From an uncultured Gammaproteobacteria bacterium (GTDB taxonomy: Bacteria > Pseudomonadota > Gammaproteobacteria > UBA9214), in contig CAJQOV010000149.1 in assembly GCA_905480065.1 (NCBI GenBank), positions 1-14,763 on the forward strand: a stretch of 14,763 nt of DNA, read 5' to 3'. The notes beneath the pieces were generated by a model. It made no database searches, had not been told where the DNA came from, and saw only the letters and a program-made list of their open reading frames with translations. The position numbers and the translations under genes are program-made. Below, in pieces: positions 1 to 6,778 of this stretch (position 1 is its first letter; each line of letters begins with the position of its first letter).

Positions 1-1272
1 GGCGCCATCGGCACCGACCAGACCGGCACGGTCAATGGCAAACGTGACGTCGAGATTTTGCAAGGCGATGTCATGGATCAGCTGGTCATAGGCGCGTTGC
101 AGGAAGGTGGAATAGATTCCCACCACCGGCTTGAGTCCCTCGCAGGCCATGCCGGCAGCAAAGGTCAGTGCGTGCTGTTCTGCAATCCCGACATCGAAGT
201 AGCGATCGCGGTACTGGTTGGCAAATTCCACCATGCCGGAGCCTTCACACATCGCCGGGGTAATCCCGATCAGCCGCTCGTCGCTGGCGGCCATGTCGCA
301 CAGCCAGTCGCCGAATACGCGGGTATAGGTTTTGCCGCTGGACGCGCGCTGCTCGCCGGTCGACCGGTCAAAGGGCGTAACCCCATGATACACGCAGGGA
401 TCCTGTTCGGCATGGTGATAACCCTTGCCTTTGCGGGTGACGACATGCAGAAAATTGCGTCCTTCCAGTTTGTGCATGTTGCGCAGCGTGCCGACCAGGT
501 TGGGCAGGTCATGGCCGTCCAGCGGCCCGATATAGTTGAAGCCCAGTTCCTCGAACAGCGTCCCGGGCAGGATCATGCCCTTGATGTGTTCTTCCCAGCG
601 GCGCAGGAAATGCTGTGCACCGGGCATGCGGGTGAATGCCTGCTTGCTGCCCTGTCGAATACCGGTATACATGCGGCCGGACAACAGTCGCGACAGGTGA
701 TTGTGCAACGCACCGCGGTTCGGTGAAATCGACATCTCGTTGTCGTTCAGGATCACCAGCAGGTCGCAGTCGATGTCCCCCGCATTGTTGAGCGCCTCGA
801 AGGCCATACCGGCGGTCATGGCGCCGTCGCCGATCACGGCGATGGTCTTGCGCTGGCTGTTTTGCTGCCGGGCCGCGACGGCCATGCCGAGCGCGGCGCT
901 GATTGAGGTGCTGGAATGGCCCGCGCCAAAGGCGTCGTACTCGCTTTCCGTACGACTCAGGAATCCACTCAGACCGTCGCGCTGGCGCAGGCTGTGCATG
1001 GCCTCGCGCCGCCCGGTCAGGATTTTGTGCGGATAGGCCTGGTGTCCGATATCCCAGACCAGGCGGTCGTGTGGCGTGTCGAAGACGTGGTGCAGGGCAA
1101 TGGTCAGTTCGACCGTGCCCAGTCCGGCCGCAAGGTGGCCGCCAGTAGCCGAGACCGACTCCAGCAGGAATTCACGCACCTCGTCCGCCAGCTGGACCAG
1201 TTGCGCGTCATCGAAACTGCGCAGGTCGGCTGGCGACTGGATGGTGTTGAGTAGTCGATATCTGTGCGGCAT
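1..1272 (-). CDS. dxs: 1-deoxy-D-xylulose-5-phosphate synthase, 3' end missing
   Basis: This is the N-terminal 424 codons of DXS, the thiamine-diphosphate enzyme that condenses pyruvate and glyceraldehyde 3-phosphate as the first step of the MEP isoprenoid pathway. The family is usually about 620 residues, so roughly 200 residues lie beyond the left edge. The frame is open from ATG at 1272 to base 1. Visible motifs are GGHLAAGLG near residue 44 (a conserved active-site His region), the thiamine-diphosphate motif GDGAMTAG at 148-155, NDN at 176-178, and DVGIAEQHA near the end of the visible part, which carries the catalytic Glu. The ATG is chosen because the protein aligns with DXS from its first residues (HRYRLLNTI). 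The Shine-Dalgarno sequence is poor, and an extended -10 lies only about 17 bases upstream. The next gene on this strand is about 400 bases away, so dxs probably has its own promoter here. Confidence 0.97.
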   Translation of the reverse strand, partial: MPHRYRLLNTIQSPADLRSFDDAQLVQLADEVREFLLESVSATGGHLAAGLGTVELTIALHHVFDTPHDRLVWDIGHQAYPHKILTGRREAMHSLRQRDGLSGFLSRTESEYDAFGAGHSSTSISAALGMAVAARQQNSQRKTIAVIGDGAMTAGMAFEALNNAGDIDCDLLVILNDNEMSISPNRGALHNHLSRLLSGRMYTGIRQGSKQAFTRMPGAQHFLRRWEEHIKGMILPGTLFEELGFNYIGPLDGHDLPNLVGTLRNMHKLEGRNFLHVVTRKGKGYHHAEQDPCVYHGVTPFDRSTGEQRASSGKTYTRVFGDWLCDMAASDERLIGITPAMCEGSGMVEFANQYRDRYFDVGIAEQHALTFAAGMACEGLKPVVGIYSTFLQRAYDQLIHDIALQNLDVTFAIDRAGLVGADGA

Positions 1273-1288
1273 GGCGGGTCCGCTGGGA

Positions 1289-1297
1289 ATTCTAGCA
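1289..1297 (-). promoter_or_regulatory. candidate extended -10 promoter of dxs
   Basis: Read on the minus strand, TGCTAGAAT lies about 17 bases before the dxs ATG. It is an extended -10 (TGn followed by TAGAAT, 5 of 6 matches to TATAAT). No good -35 is seen at the usual distance, which is acceptable for an extended -10. It implies a leader of only about 10 bases. The identical nonamer lies upstream of purE. Confidence 0.4.
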
Positions 1298-1437
1298 AGT
1301 AGACCGGGGAAAAGCTTTATTTCCGGCTTGCTGGAATGAATGGAGTCGCCGGGCGGTGAGTGATCACGGTCGGGTGGGTAAACAACAGTAAACAAAGGGA
1401 ATAATTTTCCGGGCGGTCCAGCCACGCCAATCGCACC

Positions 1438-1473
1438 ACCCGTTGCAGGAGCGGTCATCGACCGCGATCCGCT
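1438..1473 (+). repeat. REP-like element, forward copy 1
   Basis: This element has the form CCGTTGCAGGAGCGGTC, then ATCGACCGCGATCCGCT. Its centre is an imperfect palindrome (GCGGTC/GACCGC). The same 35-base word occurs at about 1601-1635 with one T/C difference and a one-base length change. It resembles the TGTAGGAGCG...CGCGAT class of REP sequences scattered between genes in many gammaproteobacteria. It lies in the gene-free stretch between dxs and the uracil-DNA glycosylase gene. Confidence 0.7.
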
Positions 1474-1520
1474 CCGGTTGGGGCGATCCGCTCCGGTTGT
1501 GGCGATCCGCTCCGGTTGGC
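1464..1520. repeat. 19-bp tandem triplication of a REP tail
   Basis: There are three adjacent 19-base units (1464-1482, 1483-1501, 1502-1520) of the form GCGATCCGCTCCGGTTGNN, differing only in the last two bases. The first unit overlaps the end of the preceding REP-like element, so the array looks like a local expansion of that element's tail. Confidence 0.85.
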
Positions 1521-1532
1521 GCGAAGAGATTC

Positions 1533-1570
1533 GGGCTTGGCGCCGATCGCGCTTGATAAGCGCTCCTACA
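1533..1570 (-). repeat. REP-like element, inverted copy
   Basis: Read on the minus strand this begins TGTAGGAGCGCTTATCAAGC and continues GCGATCGGCGCC. It has the same head and the same CGCGATC tail as the forward copies but a different palindrome core (GCGCTT/AAGCGC). Opposite-facing REP units of this kind usually occur as paired mosaic elements, which is how the 1438-1635 cluster appears. Confidence 0.65.
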
Positions 1571-1600
1571 AAAAAACACGCTCCCATGCCAGGCATCGCA

Positions 1601-1635
1601 CCCGTTGTAGGAGCGGTCATCGACCGCGATCCGCT
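1601..1635 (+). repeat. REP-like element, forward copy 2
   Basis: This is a nearly identical copy of the element at 1438-1473 (CCCGTTGTAGGAGCGGTC, then ATCGACCGCGATCCGCT). It starts about 30 bases past the inverted copy and ends about 33 bases from the stop codon of the uracil-DNA glycosylase gene. No transposase is visible nearby. Confidence 0.7.
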
Positions 1636-1667
1636 GTTGTTACGCCAGGCGCGGTCGCTGGACATGG

Positions 1668-2249
1668 CTAACGGAGGGTCGCAATGTGCGTGCGTAACAG
1701 CGGTAATACCTCTGCCTCGAACCAGGGATTGTTTTTGAACCAGCGCAGGTTGCGTGGTGACGGATGCGGCAGCGGGAAAAAACCTGGCAGATAGTCCCGG
1801 CAGTCACGCACCGTATCCGCCAGCGATCTGCGCCGGCTGCCGAGGTAGTAGTCCTGCGCATACTTGCCGACCAGCAGGCTCAGTTGCAGATCGGGCAATT
1901 GTTCCAGTAGTCGGCCGTGCCATTGCGGTGCGCATTCCGGACGTGGCGGCAGGTCGCCGGATTTTCCCTTGCCGGGATAGCACAGCCCCATCGGAATGAT
2001 GGCGATCTGTGAATCATCATAGAACTGCTCGCGATCCAGTTGTAACCAGTCGCGCAGCCGGTCACCGCTCGGATCATTCCACGGGATGCCGCTGGCGTGA
2101 ACCCGGGTTCCCGGTGCCTGTCCGATGATCAGCAGGCGTGCCGTATGCGTGGCGCGCAGGATCGGATTGGGTCCCAGCGGTAACTCTGCCGCACAGCTCT
2201 GGCAGGCACGAACCTCGGACAGTAATCGTTTTAGCGCAGCGCCGGTCAA
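1668..2249 (-). CDS. uracil-DNA glycosylase superfamily protein with putative Fe-S cysteines
   Basis: This 193-aa protein belongs to the uracil-DNA glycosylase fold family, which removes uracil or damaged bases from DNA for base-excision repair. Motif 1 is GQAPGTRVHASG at 43-54, like the GEAPG of family 4 enzymes. Motif 2 is PHPSPRN at 161-167, holding the conserved His. Cysteines at 16, 19, 90 and 106 (C-x2-C ... C-x15-C) match the iron-sulfur cluster spacing of family 4-type glycosylases. The start is TTG, whose bases overlap the upstream gene's stop (TTGA). No in-frame ATG fits better and the Shine-Dalgarno sequence is weak (GAAAGA), which suggests translational coupling. It is the last gene of a three-gene run. 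The superfamily call is firm; the exact family and substrate are not. Confidence 0.88.
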   Translation of the reverse strand: MTGAALKRLLSEVRACQSCAAELPLGPNPILRATHTARLLIIGQAPGTRVHASGIPWNDPSGDRLRDWLQLDREQFYDDSQIAIIPMGLCYPGKGKSGDLPPRPECAPQWHGRLLEQLPDLQLSLLVGKYAQDYYLGSRRRSLADTVRDCRDYLPGFFPLPHPSPRNLRWFKNNPWFEAEVLPLLRTHIATLR

Positions 2250-2671
2250 ACGTCTTTCAGCATCACGCCCAGTTCCAGCGGGGCACGGCGTTCGTTCTGT
2301 TCATGCCAGCGCCGGAATACATCCGCACCGGCCTGCAGAAAGCGGCGTTGATCAGCGTTGTCGTGAAATCCCTGCAGGCGTTGGGTAATGCTGCCGGTTT
2401 CGGTGATGGGCATGTTGAAATACTTGTTGATGAATGCGACGAAAAGACCCAGTGTGCGGGTCTCGTCCAGATCGTGCTGGCTGGCCAGGTACTCGATAGC
2501 GCCGTAGTGAAATGCCATCACCTTGTACTGCTTCGGCGGGTAGCGACCGAGGTCCTCGCGGTCGATGCCCATGATGGTGGCCGTGGCGAAGCGATCGATG
2601 AGCTTGCTGATTTCCTGTTCCGGTCCGGGGACGGGTGGTTTGCTGCGAAACAGCTTGTTGAAGAAGCCCAT
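2246..2671 (-). CDS. hypothetical 141-aa soluble protein
   Basis: I do not recognise this protein. The chosen ATG at 2671 lies one base after the stop of the methyltransferase gene. A longer frame reaches back to 2761 but would run through that gene's 3' end. The product starts MGFFNKLFRSK, then a Pro-rich stretch, then a mostly helical, charged, soluble sequence with no signal peptide or membrane segment. Features include DREDLGRYPP near residue 37, a hydrophobic helix near 75-85, and FRRWHEQNERR near 123. Its stop overlaps the TTG start of the glycosylase gene. The compact arrangement on both sides supports a real gene, translated in coupling with its neighbours. No function is proposed. 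Confidence 0.8.
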   Translation of the reverse strand: MGFFNKLFRSKPPVPGPEQEISKLIDRFATATIMGIDREDLGRYPPKQYKVMAFHYGAIEYLASQHDLDETRTLGLFVAFINKYFNMPITETGSITQRLQGFHDNADQRRFLQAGADVFRRWHEQNERRAPLELGVMLKDV

Positions 2672-2672
2672 G

Positions 2673-3149
2673 TTATAACCAGCGCCGCACACGTTGCTTG
2701 TAATCGAGGTATTCCTGCCCGAAGCGCTGCTCCAGGTAACGTTCCTCGCGCCGGACGGCATAGTAGTTAATGACCACAGCCGAGAGTGGCGTCAGCAACA
2801 GCACCCAGAGCATGTTCAGCCACAGTGCGGCGGTGATCTGTACCAGGATCAGCACGATGTAGAGTGGATTGCGCGAGTACCGGTACGGGCCGCTCATGAT
2901 CAGGGCGCTGTCCGGTTTGTCCGGGCGCACGTCGGTGTCGGCGCGGTAGAAACCGATCAGCGCCCACAGCGCAATCATGATGCCCAGTGTGATGATTGCG
3001 CCACCCGCCAGCTTGCCATTTACAATGCCCGGGACCGGCAGCGCATACAGGCGATCCAGCCCTATACCGCAGAGGATGCTGAAGCCAAAAATCAGGGGCG
3101 GGTGCAGCCTGACGCCGGGGCCGTGCGTATCCTGTTCCTTGTCGGTCAT
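2673..3149 (-). CDS. membrane methyltransferase, ICMT/PEMT-like
   Basis: This 158-aa integral membrane protein is of the isoprenylcysteine carboxyl methyltransferase / phosphatidylethanolamine N-methyltransferase-like group. These use S-adenosylmethionine at the membrane, but bacterial substrates are mostly unknown. The signature GPYRYSRNPLY is at 87-97. The C-terminal REERYLEQRFGQEYLDY (134-150), followed by RVRRW, is the usual cytosolic tail. Hydrophobic segments lie at about 17-36, 47-68 and 95-128. The ATG at 3149 is preferred over an upstream start at 3236, which would add 29 residues of non-membrane, unconserved-looking sequence. GAGAACC is a weak ribosome site. It is the first gene of the run with the 141-aa protein and the glycosylase. 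Confidence 0.87.
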   Translation of the reverse strand: MTDKEQDTHGPGVRLHPPLIFGFSILCGIGLDRLYALPVPGIVNGKLAGGAIITLGIMIALWALIGFYRADTDVRPDKPDSALIMSGPYRYSRNPLYIVLILVQITAALWLNMLWVLLLTPLSAVVINYYAVRREERYLEQRFGQEYLDYKQRVRRWL

Positions 3150-3253
3150 GTCAGGTTCTCGTGCAGAAAGCGCGTGTTGTTTGCTGTATTGATGATTCCG
3201 TTGCCAGCGCAGTGTAACTGCCGGTGCAGCCGGCATACCGTGCTGCCGCGCAA

Positions 3254-3282
3254 ATAATACCCGCTAACGCATGCACTGTCCT
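3254..3282 (-). promoter_or_regulatory. candidate sigma-70 promoter for the methyltransferase operon
   Basis: On the minus strand, AGGACA (3282-3277) is followed after 17 bases by TATTAT (3259-3254). These match TTGACA at 4 of 6 and TATAAT at 5 of 6, with ideal spacing. A transcript would start near 3247, giving a leader of about 100 bases before the ATG at 3149. The rest of the 3150-3383 gap shows nothing else I can name. Confidence 0.45.
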
Positions 3283-3383
3283 GATCGAATCGAATGTCGC
3301 GTTGATTTATTGCAGGTTGAGCGGCTTCCGGGTGCCGCAGCGGGATTGCCATATCCCACCTGGGGCGGGTGCAACTTGCCCGA

Positions 3384-4121
3384 TTACTGAATGGGAGGAT
3401 CGGCCGGCGGGTCGTCCGGTTGTGTTTGTCCTGCTGTCCCGCTGCGCTTGCGTACATGCGCGGGGCCGGAACCTGCAGTTTCAGTTGCCGCATGTACACG
3501 CCTGTGCAGCAGGATGTCCATCGCAATCTTGAGCGCAACCAGCGCCAGCAGCAAACCCATCGGTGTATGCAGTTGCTGCACGAGGAAGCCGCCGCCAATC
3601 ACGGCAATCTGCAGCACTGCTATGCGCTTGTAGGGCTCCTTCATCAGCAGGTTGGCGGTTTTGTTGCGGTATTCCTGCTGCCCGATAAACAGCAGCAGGA
3701 AGGATGCGCCGTGGCTGATCACCAGCGCCAGGCAGGCCCAGAGAAACTCGGGTGGTGCCGCCGCAAGCACCTGGCGGGAGAGCGCGAGGAATTTTTCGAC
3801 CAGCAGCAGCGGGAAAGGCCAGCTGGCCGCCTGTACTTCCGGCAGCGCGGGAAATCCGGTCAGTTTGAGCACAAACAAACCGTGTACCGCGCAGAATCCG
3901 CCATAGTGCAGGCAGAAAAACAGCGCGGGGAACAATGCCCGTTCCCTCCCGGCGACCAGCAGCTTCAGCACGGTATAGCCACCGACGATGAGATTCTCGG
4001 CCCAGTACAGCACCACGACCGAGCCGGCATCCCAGCCCAGGTGCCACACGCCGAAGAGCGGTAACAGGTTGGCCAGCAGCAGGGCCAGCTGCGGCAGGTC
4101 GAGGAATGGACGCTGATGCAT
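3384..4121 (-). CDS. DUF6498-type multi-pass membrane protein
   Basis: This 245-aa protein has about five to six hydrophobic segments (roughly 10-28, 33-56, 62-85, 104-121, 127-146 and 165-203). Its hallmark sequences are YWAENLIVG (39-47), LHYGGFCAVHG (71-81) and MDILLHRR (201-208), which match my recollection of the DUF6498 family of unknown function. The last 35 residues are hydrophilic and rich in Pro, Asp and Gly. The gene begins six bases after the nhaA stop, so the two are probably co-transcribed. The Shine-Dalgarno sequence is weak. The link to an antiporter might suggest a role in ion or pH homeostasis, but that is only inference from position. Confidence 0.8.
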   Translation of the reverse strand: MHQRPFLDLPQLALLLANLLPLFGVWHLGWDAGSVVVLYWAENLIVGGYTVLKLLVAGRERALFPALFFCLHYGGFCAVHGLFVLKLTGFPALPEVQAASWPFPLLLVEKFLALSRQVLAAAPPEFLWACLALVISHGASFLLLFIGQQEYRNKTANLLMKEPYKRIAVLQIAVIGGGFLVQQLHTPMGLLLALVALKIAMDILLHRRVHAATETAGSGPAHVRKRSGTAGQTQPDDPPADPPIQ

Positions 4122-4127
4122 GCCCGG

Positions 4128-5504
4128 TTATTTTTTGTTGCCGGCCACAAACAGCCATATAAATCCGGATACGCCGGCGATAATCGAGGCGGCAAGTACG
4201 CCGGTCTTGGCCATCAGCAACAGCTCGGGTTGCCCGGCGAAACCAAGTTCCGCCACGAAGATCGACATGGTAAAGCCGATCCCACCCAGCAACGAAACGC
4301 CGATGATCTGGGTGAAGCGGGTATCGGTTGGCAGTTGCCCGATGCCGAGTTTCAACGCGATCCAGCTGGTTCCCGCGATACCGATGACCTTGCCGAACAC
4401 CAGTCCGGCACTGACACCCAGCGTCACCGGGTGAGTCAGGGTGGTCGCAATCTCATCAACGTGCAGTGTTATACCCGCATTGAACAGCGCGAATACCGGT
4501 ATAACGAAGTAGGCCACCGGTATGTGCCAGGCGTGTTCCAGCCGCTGCAGCGGCGCCTCCACCTGCTGCACGCCGTTTTCCAGCGTCTGTACCACGGCGC
4601 GCATATCATCGTTGGTCATGATGTTGTGACCGGTACGCAGCGAATCATCAAAGCGTTCCATCAGCGAACGCACGCAACTGCTGAATCGTTGCGGGTCATA
4701 TTTTGGCCTGGCCGGTACCGTAAAGGCGCCGAGTACACCGGCCAGTGTTGCGTGTACGCCGGACTGCAGCAGGGCATACCAGAGCAGCGCCGCGACCAGG
4801 AAGTACGGCAGCGTCTTGCGAATGCCGAACAGGTTGAATGCCAGCAGCAGGCAGAACAGTGCGCCGGCAATCACCAGCGGGACTAGCACGATGGTGTCGG
4901 TATAAAAAAATGCGATCACGGCAACCGCGCCGAGGTCGTCGACAATAGCCAGTGCAACCAGGAACATGATCAGTGCCCTGGGTACCCGGCTTGCCAGCAG
5001 GGCGATTGCGCCGAGCGCGAACGCAATGTCCGTGGCCATGGGGATGCCCCAGCCGCGCGCTGCATCACCGGACGGATTGATAATGAAGTAGATCAGTGCC
5101 GGAACGATCATGCCGCCGGCGGCAGCGATGATCGGCAGTGCCGCAGCACGCGCATCGGCCAGTTCTCCGACCAGGAATTCGCGCTTCAGCTCCAGCCCGA
5201 CGACGAAAAAAAACAGTGCCATGAGGCCGTCATTCACCCAGTGGTGCAGGGTCTTGTCGATCGACCAGTCGCCGAAAGTGACGCTCATGTTGGTGTGCAG
5301 CAGGTGCAGGTAGCTGTCCGCGAAGCCGCTGTTGGAGAGCAGCAGGGCAATAATTGCCGTGCACATCAGCAGCATGCCGCTGGTGGTTTCGCGGTGGATG
5401 AATTCATCGAATGGCGTGATGATGCGCTCGAACACGCGTTCCCAGGGTGCGTGGTAGACGCCTTCCTGGTCGCTTTTCAAATCGGCTGGCTTGCGGTCAG
5501 TCAT
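4128..5504 (-). CDS. nhaA: Na+/H+ antiporter NhaA
   Basis: NhaA exports Na+ in exchange for periplasmic protons and supports salt and alkaline-pH tolerance in the inner membrane. The 458-residue sequence shows family landmarks: FFFVVGLELKRE (98-109), MATDIAFALG (156-165) with the conserved Asp159, the ion-binding Asp pair in IVDDLGA (187-193), and GKVIGI (371-376), whose Lys372 matches the functional Lys of the E. coli protein. It is longer than E. coli NhaA (388 aa). The extra length is an N-terminal tail of about 40 residues and a hydrophilic insert near 275-325 between membrane segments. The ATG at 5504 has a good ribosome site (AGGA, 8 bases upstream). It lies 117 bases downstream of the HPP gene and just before the DUF6498 gene. 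Confidence 0.97.
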   Translation of the reverse strand: MTDRKPADLKSDQEGVYHAPWERVFERIITPFDEFIHRETTSGMLLMCTAIIALLLSNSGFADSYLHLLHTNMSVTFGDWSIDKTLHHWVNDGLMALFFFVVGLELKREFLVGELADARAAALPIIAAAGGMIVPALIYFIINPSGDAARGWGIPMATDIAFALGAIALLASRVPRALIMFLVALAIVDDLGAVAVIAFFYTDTIVLVPLVIAGALFCLLLAFNLFGIRKTLPYFLVAALLWYALLQSGVHATLAGVLGAFTVPARPKYDPQRFSSCVRSLMERFDDSLRTGHNIMTNDDMRAVVQTLENGVQQVEAPLQRLEHAWHIPVAYFVIPVFALFNAGITLHVDEIATTLTHPVTLGVSAGLVFGKVIGIAGTSWIALKLGIGQLPTDTRFTQIIGVSLLGGIGFTMSIFVAELGFAGQPELLLMAKTGVLAASIIAGVSGFIWLFVAGNKK

Positions 5505-5621
5505 GCGCTGTTCCTGTTCCTGGTTGGCTGGATGGTGTGGTCCGTGTCGCTTTCAGCGGGTTACGAGGTAAACCGGTATATTCGGGTGTGCGTATGCGCC
5601 CGGCCGCACCACGGGTAGTAT

Positions 5622-6563
5622 TCAATCGATGCGTTTCCAGTTGTCGTTGTCACGTTCCAGTTCATATCTTGCCCAGCGCGCAAATTCGTTGCGCGTTACC
5701 ATGCCCGTGCCGTTCAGGCCGTGGCCGGCGACTACCTTGTAGACAACCATGTTCCTGTTCGGGCTGTTTTGCTCCGGCGCATCCACGACCTGGCGCACCG
5801 ACCATTCGTTGCCGTCATCACCGTTGCTGTAGAAGTGGCCGGGCAGTATGCGTCCGACCGGTATGGCGCGTGCCTGCGCCTGCCCGGTGGCGATTTCGTA
5901 AATGCGCAGCAGGTCTTCTTCCGACACGTCGATGAAGGAATCGATCTCTGCCAGCGCGGTCACCAGATCGGCATGCTCGATCACGCGCTGGCCTGGTTTG
6001 CCGTGGTCGGCTACCGGCAGCTCAGGCTCGCGCTGTCTGATCAGCCACACCGGGTAACGTCGCCAGCCGAATGGCATATTGAACAACACGGCAACGAACA
6101 GGATGACCAGAACGTTTTCCAGTACCGGTGTCAGCACGAAGTGGTAGCCCAGTGCGTGCGTGGTATCACCGCCGATCACGGCGGCCAGTGCAGTGGCGCC
6201 GCCGGGCGGGTGGATGCAGCGCAGGTAGTACATGGCGCCGATGGCCAGGCCGACCGCCAGTGCTGCGGCGGCAAACAGATCGGGTACCAGCTGGAAGCAG
6301 GCCACGCCGATCACTGCCGAGAACAGGTGCCCGCCAAACACGTTCCACGGTTGCGACAATGCACCGTGCGGCACGGCGAACAGTAATACTGCGCTGGCAC
6401 CCATGGACGGCACAATCAGCAGGGTGCCTTGACTGCCCAGGTAATGACTGGATATCACCAGTATGGCGTAGATCGCGATACACCCGCCGGCGACCGATAC
6501 CAGCCGCTCGGTATGGCTTACGCTACCGGAGATAAACGCACGCAGACGAACCAGCCAGGACAT
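5622..6563 (-). CDS. HPP family membrane protein with C-terminal soluble domain
   Basis: This is a 313-aa member of the HPP family. Residues 20-170 carry four or five membrane segments and the family signatures PSMGASAVLLF (52-62), GGHLFSAVIG (77-86) and the name-giving HPPGGATA (118-125). Plant chloroplast members have been linked to nitrite transport; bacterial substrates are unsettled. Many bacterial HPP proteins end in CBS domains. Here residues 175-313 form a charged soluble tail without a recognisable CBS pattern (for example SEEDLLRIYEIATGQ near 214 and GNEWSVRQVVDA near 251). The ATG at 6563 overlaps the stop of the 71-codon ORF by one base (TAATG) and has no clear ribosome site, so translation probably depends on coupling. 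A 9-bp hairpin covers the bases just before the start. Confidence 0.9.
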   Translation of the reverse strand: MSWLVRLRAFISGSVSHTERLVSVAGGCIAIYAILVISSHYLGSQGTLLIVPSMGASAVLLFAVPHGALSQPWNVFGGHLFSAVIGVACFQLVPDLFAAAALAVGLAIGAMYYLRCIHPPGGATALAAVIGGDTTHALGYHFVLTPVLENVLVILFVAVLFNMPFGWRRYPVWLIRQREPELPVADHGKPGQRVIEHADLVTALAEIDSFIDVSEEDLLRIYEIATGQAQARAIPVGRILPGHFYSNGDDGNEWSVRQVVDAPEQNSPNRNMVVYKVVAGHGLNGTGMVTRNEFARWARYELERDNDNWKRID

Positions 6564-6778
6564 TACCGGTTACCAATTACCGGTAACCGGCCAGCTTTTT
6601 TTATCAGGCCAGGGGCGATTCCTCCCGGCACGGGCTTGACCATGCCACTGGCAAGCCAGGTCAGCGCCATGTCGCAGGTCAGTGGCATGAAGGCATTCAG
6701 TCCATAACCACGGGACGTGCCGCTGGCAGTGTCGAACAGTGCGCCGTACGGGATCGCGTTGCGGATGTCCGCGAGCAT
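6563..6778 (-). CDS. small ORF of 71 codons between purK and the HPP gene
   Basis: I do not recognise this product. The case for a gene is positional: its ATG overlaps the purK stop by one base (TGATG), and its TAA overlaps the HPP start by one base (TAATG), filling the gap exactly. Codon third positions are mostly G or C, as in the neighbours. The predicted peptide begins MLADIRNAIPYGALFD, has one Cys (TCDMALTWLA), and lacks a clear membrane segment or signal peptide. It has no ribosome site of its own. It may be a small protein, or a translated spacer that keeps ribosomes moving from purK into the HPP gene. The 3' end contains a run of seven A and half of a hairpin. Confidence 0.5.
   Translation of the reverse strand: MLADIRNAIPYGALFDTASGTSRGYGLNAFMPLTCDMALTWLASGMVKPVPGGIAPGLIKKAGRLPVIGNR
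6566..6590 (-). promoter_or_regulatory. inverted repeat over the HPP translation start region
   Basis: CCGGTTACC (6590-6582 on the minus strand) pairs perfectly with GGTAACCGG (6574-6566) around a 7-base loop. The 3' arm ends two bases before the HPP ATG, where a ribosome site should be. Ribosomes finishing the 71-codon ORF would open the stem. This fits translational coupling, but no regulation is shown by sequence alone. Confidence 0.55.

Noticed and set aside
58..726. A 222-codon plus-strand open frame at the left edge.
   Set aside because: It is opposite dxs, which carries all family motifs on the minus strand.
6566..6602. The same hairpin followed by seven T on the plus strand, resembling an intrinsic terminator.
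   Set aside because: There is no plus-strand gene upstream of it, and the T run starts five bases after the stem. It lies in a minus-strand operon.
6566..6604. A slippery A-run (ATA AAA AAA) five bases before a perfect hairpin on the minus strand, suggesting programmed -1 frameshifting from the 71-codon ORF into the HPP frame.
   Set aside because: The -1 frame is indeed the HPP frame, but it meets TAA at 6572-6570 before the HPP ATG, so no fusion product would result.
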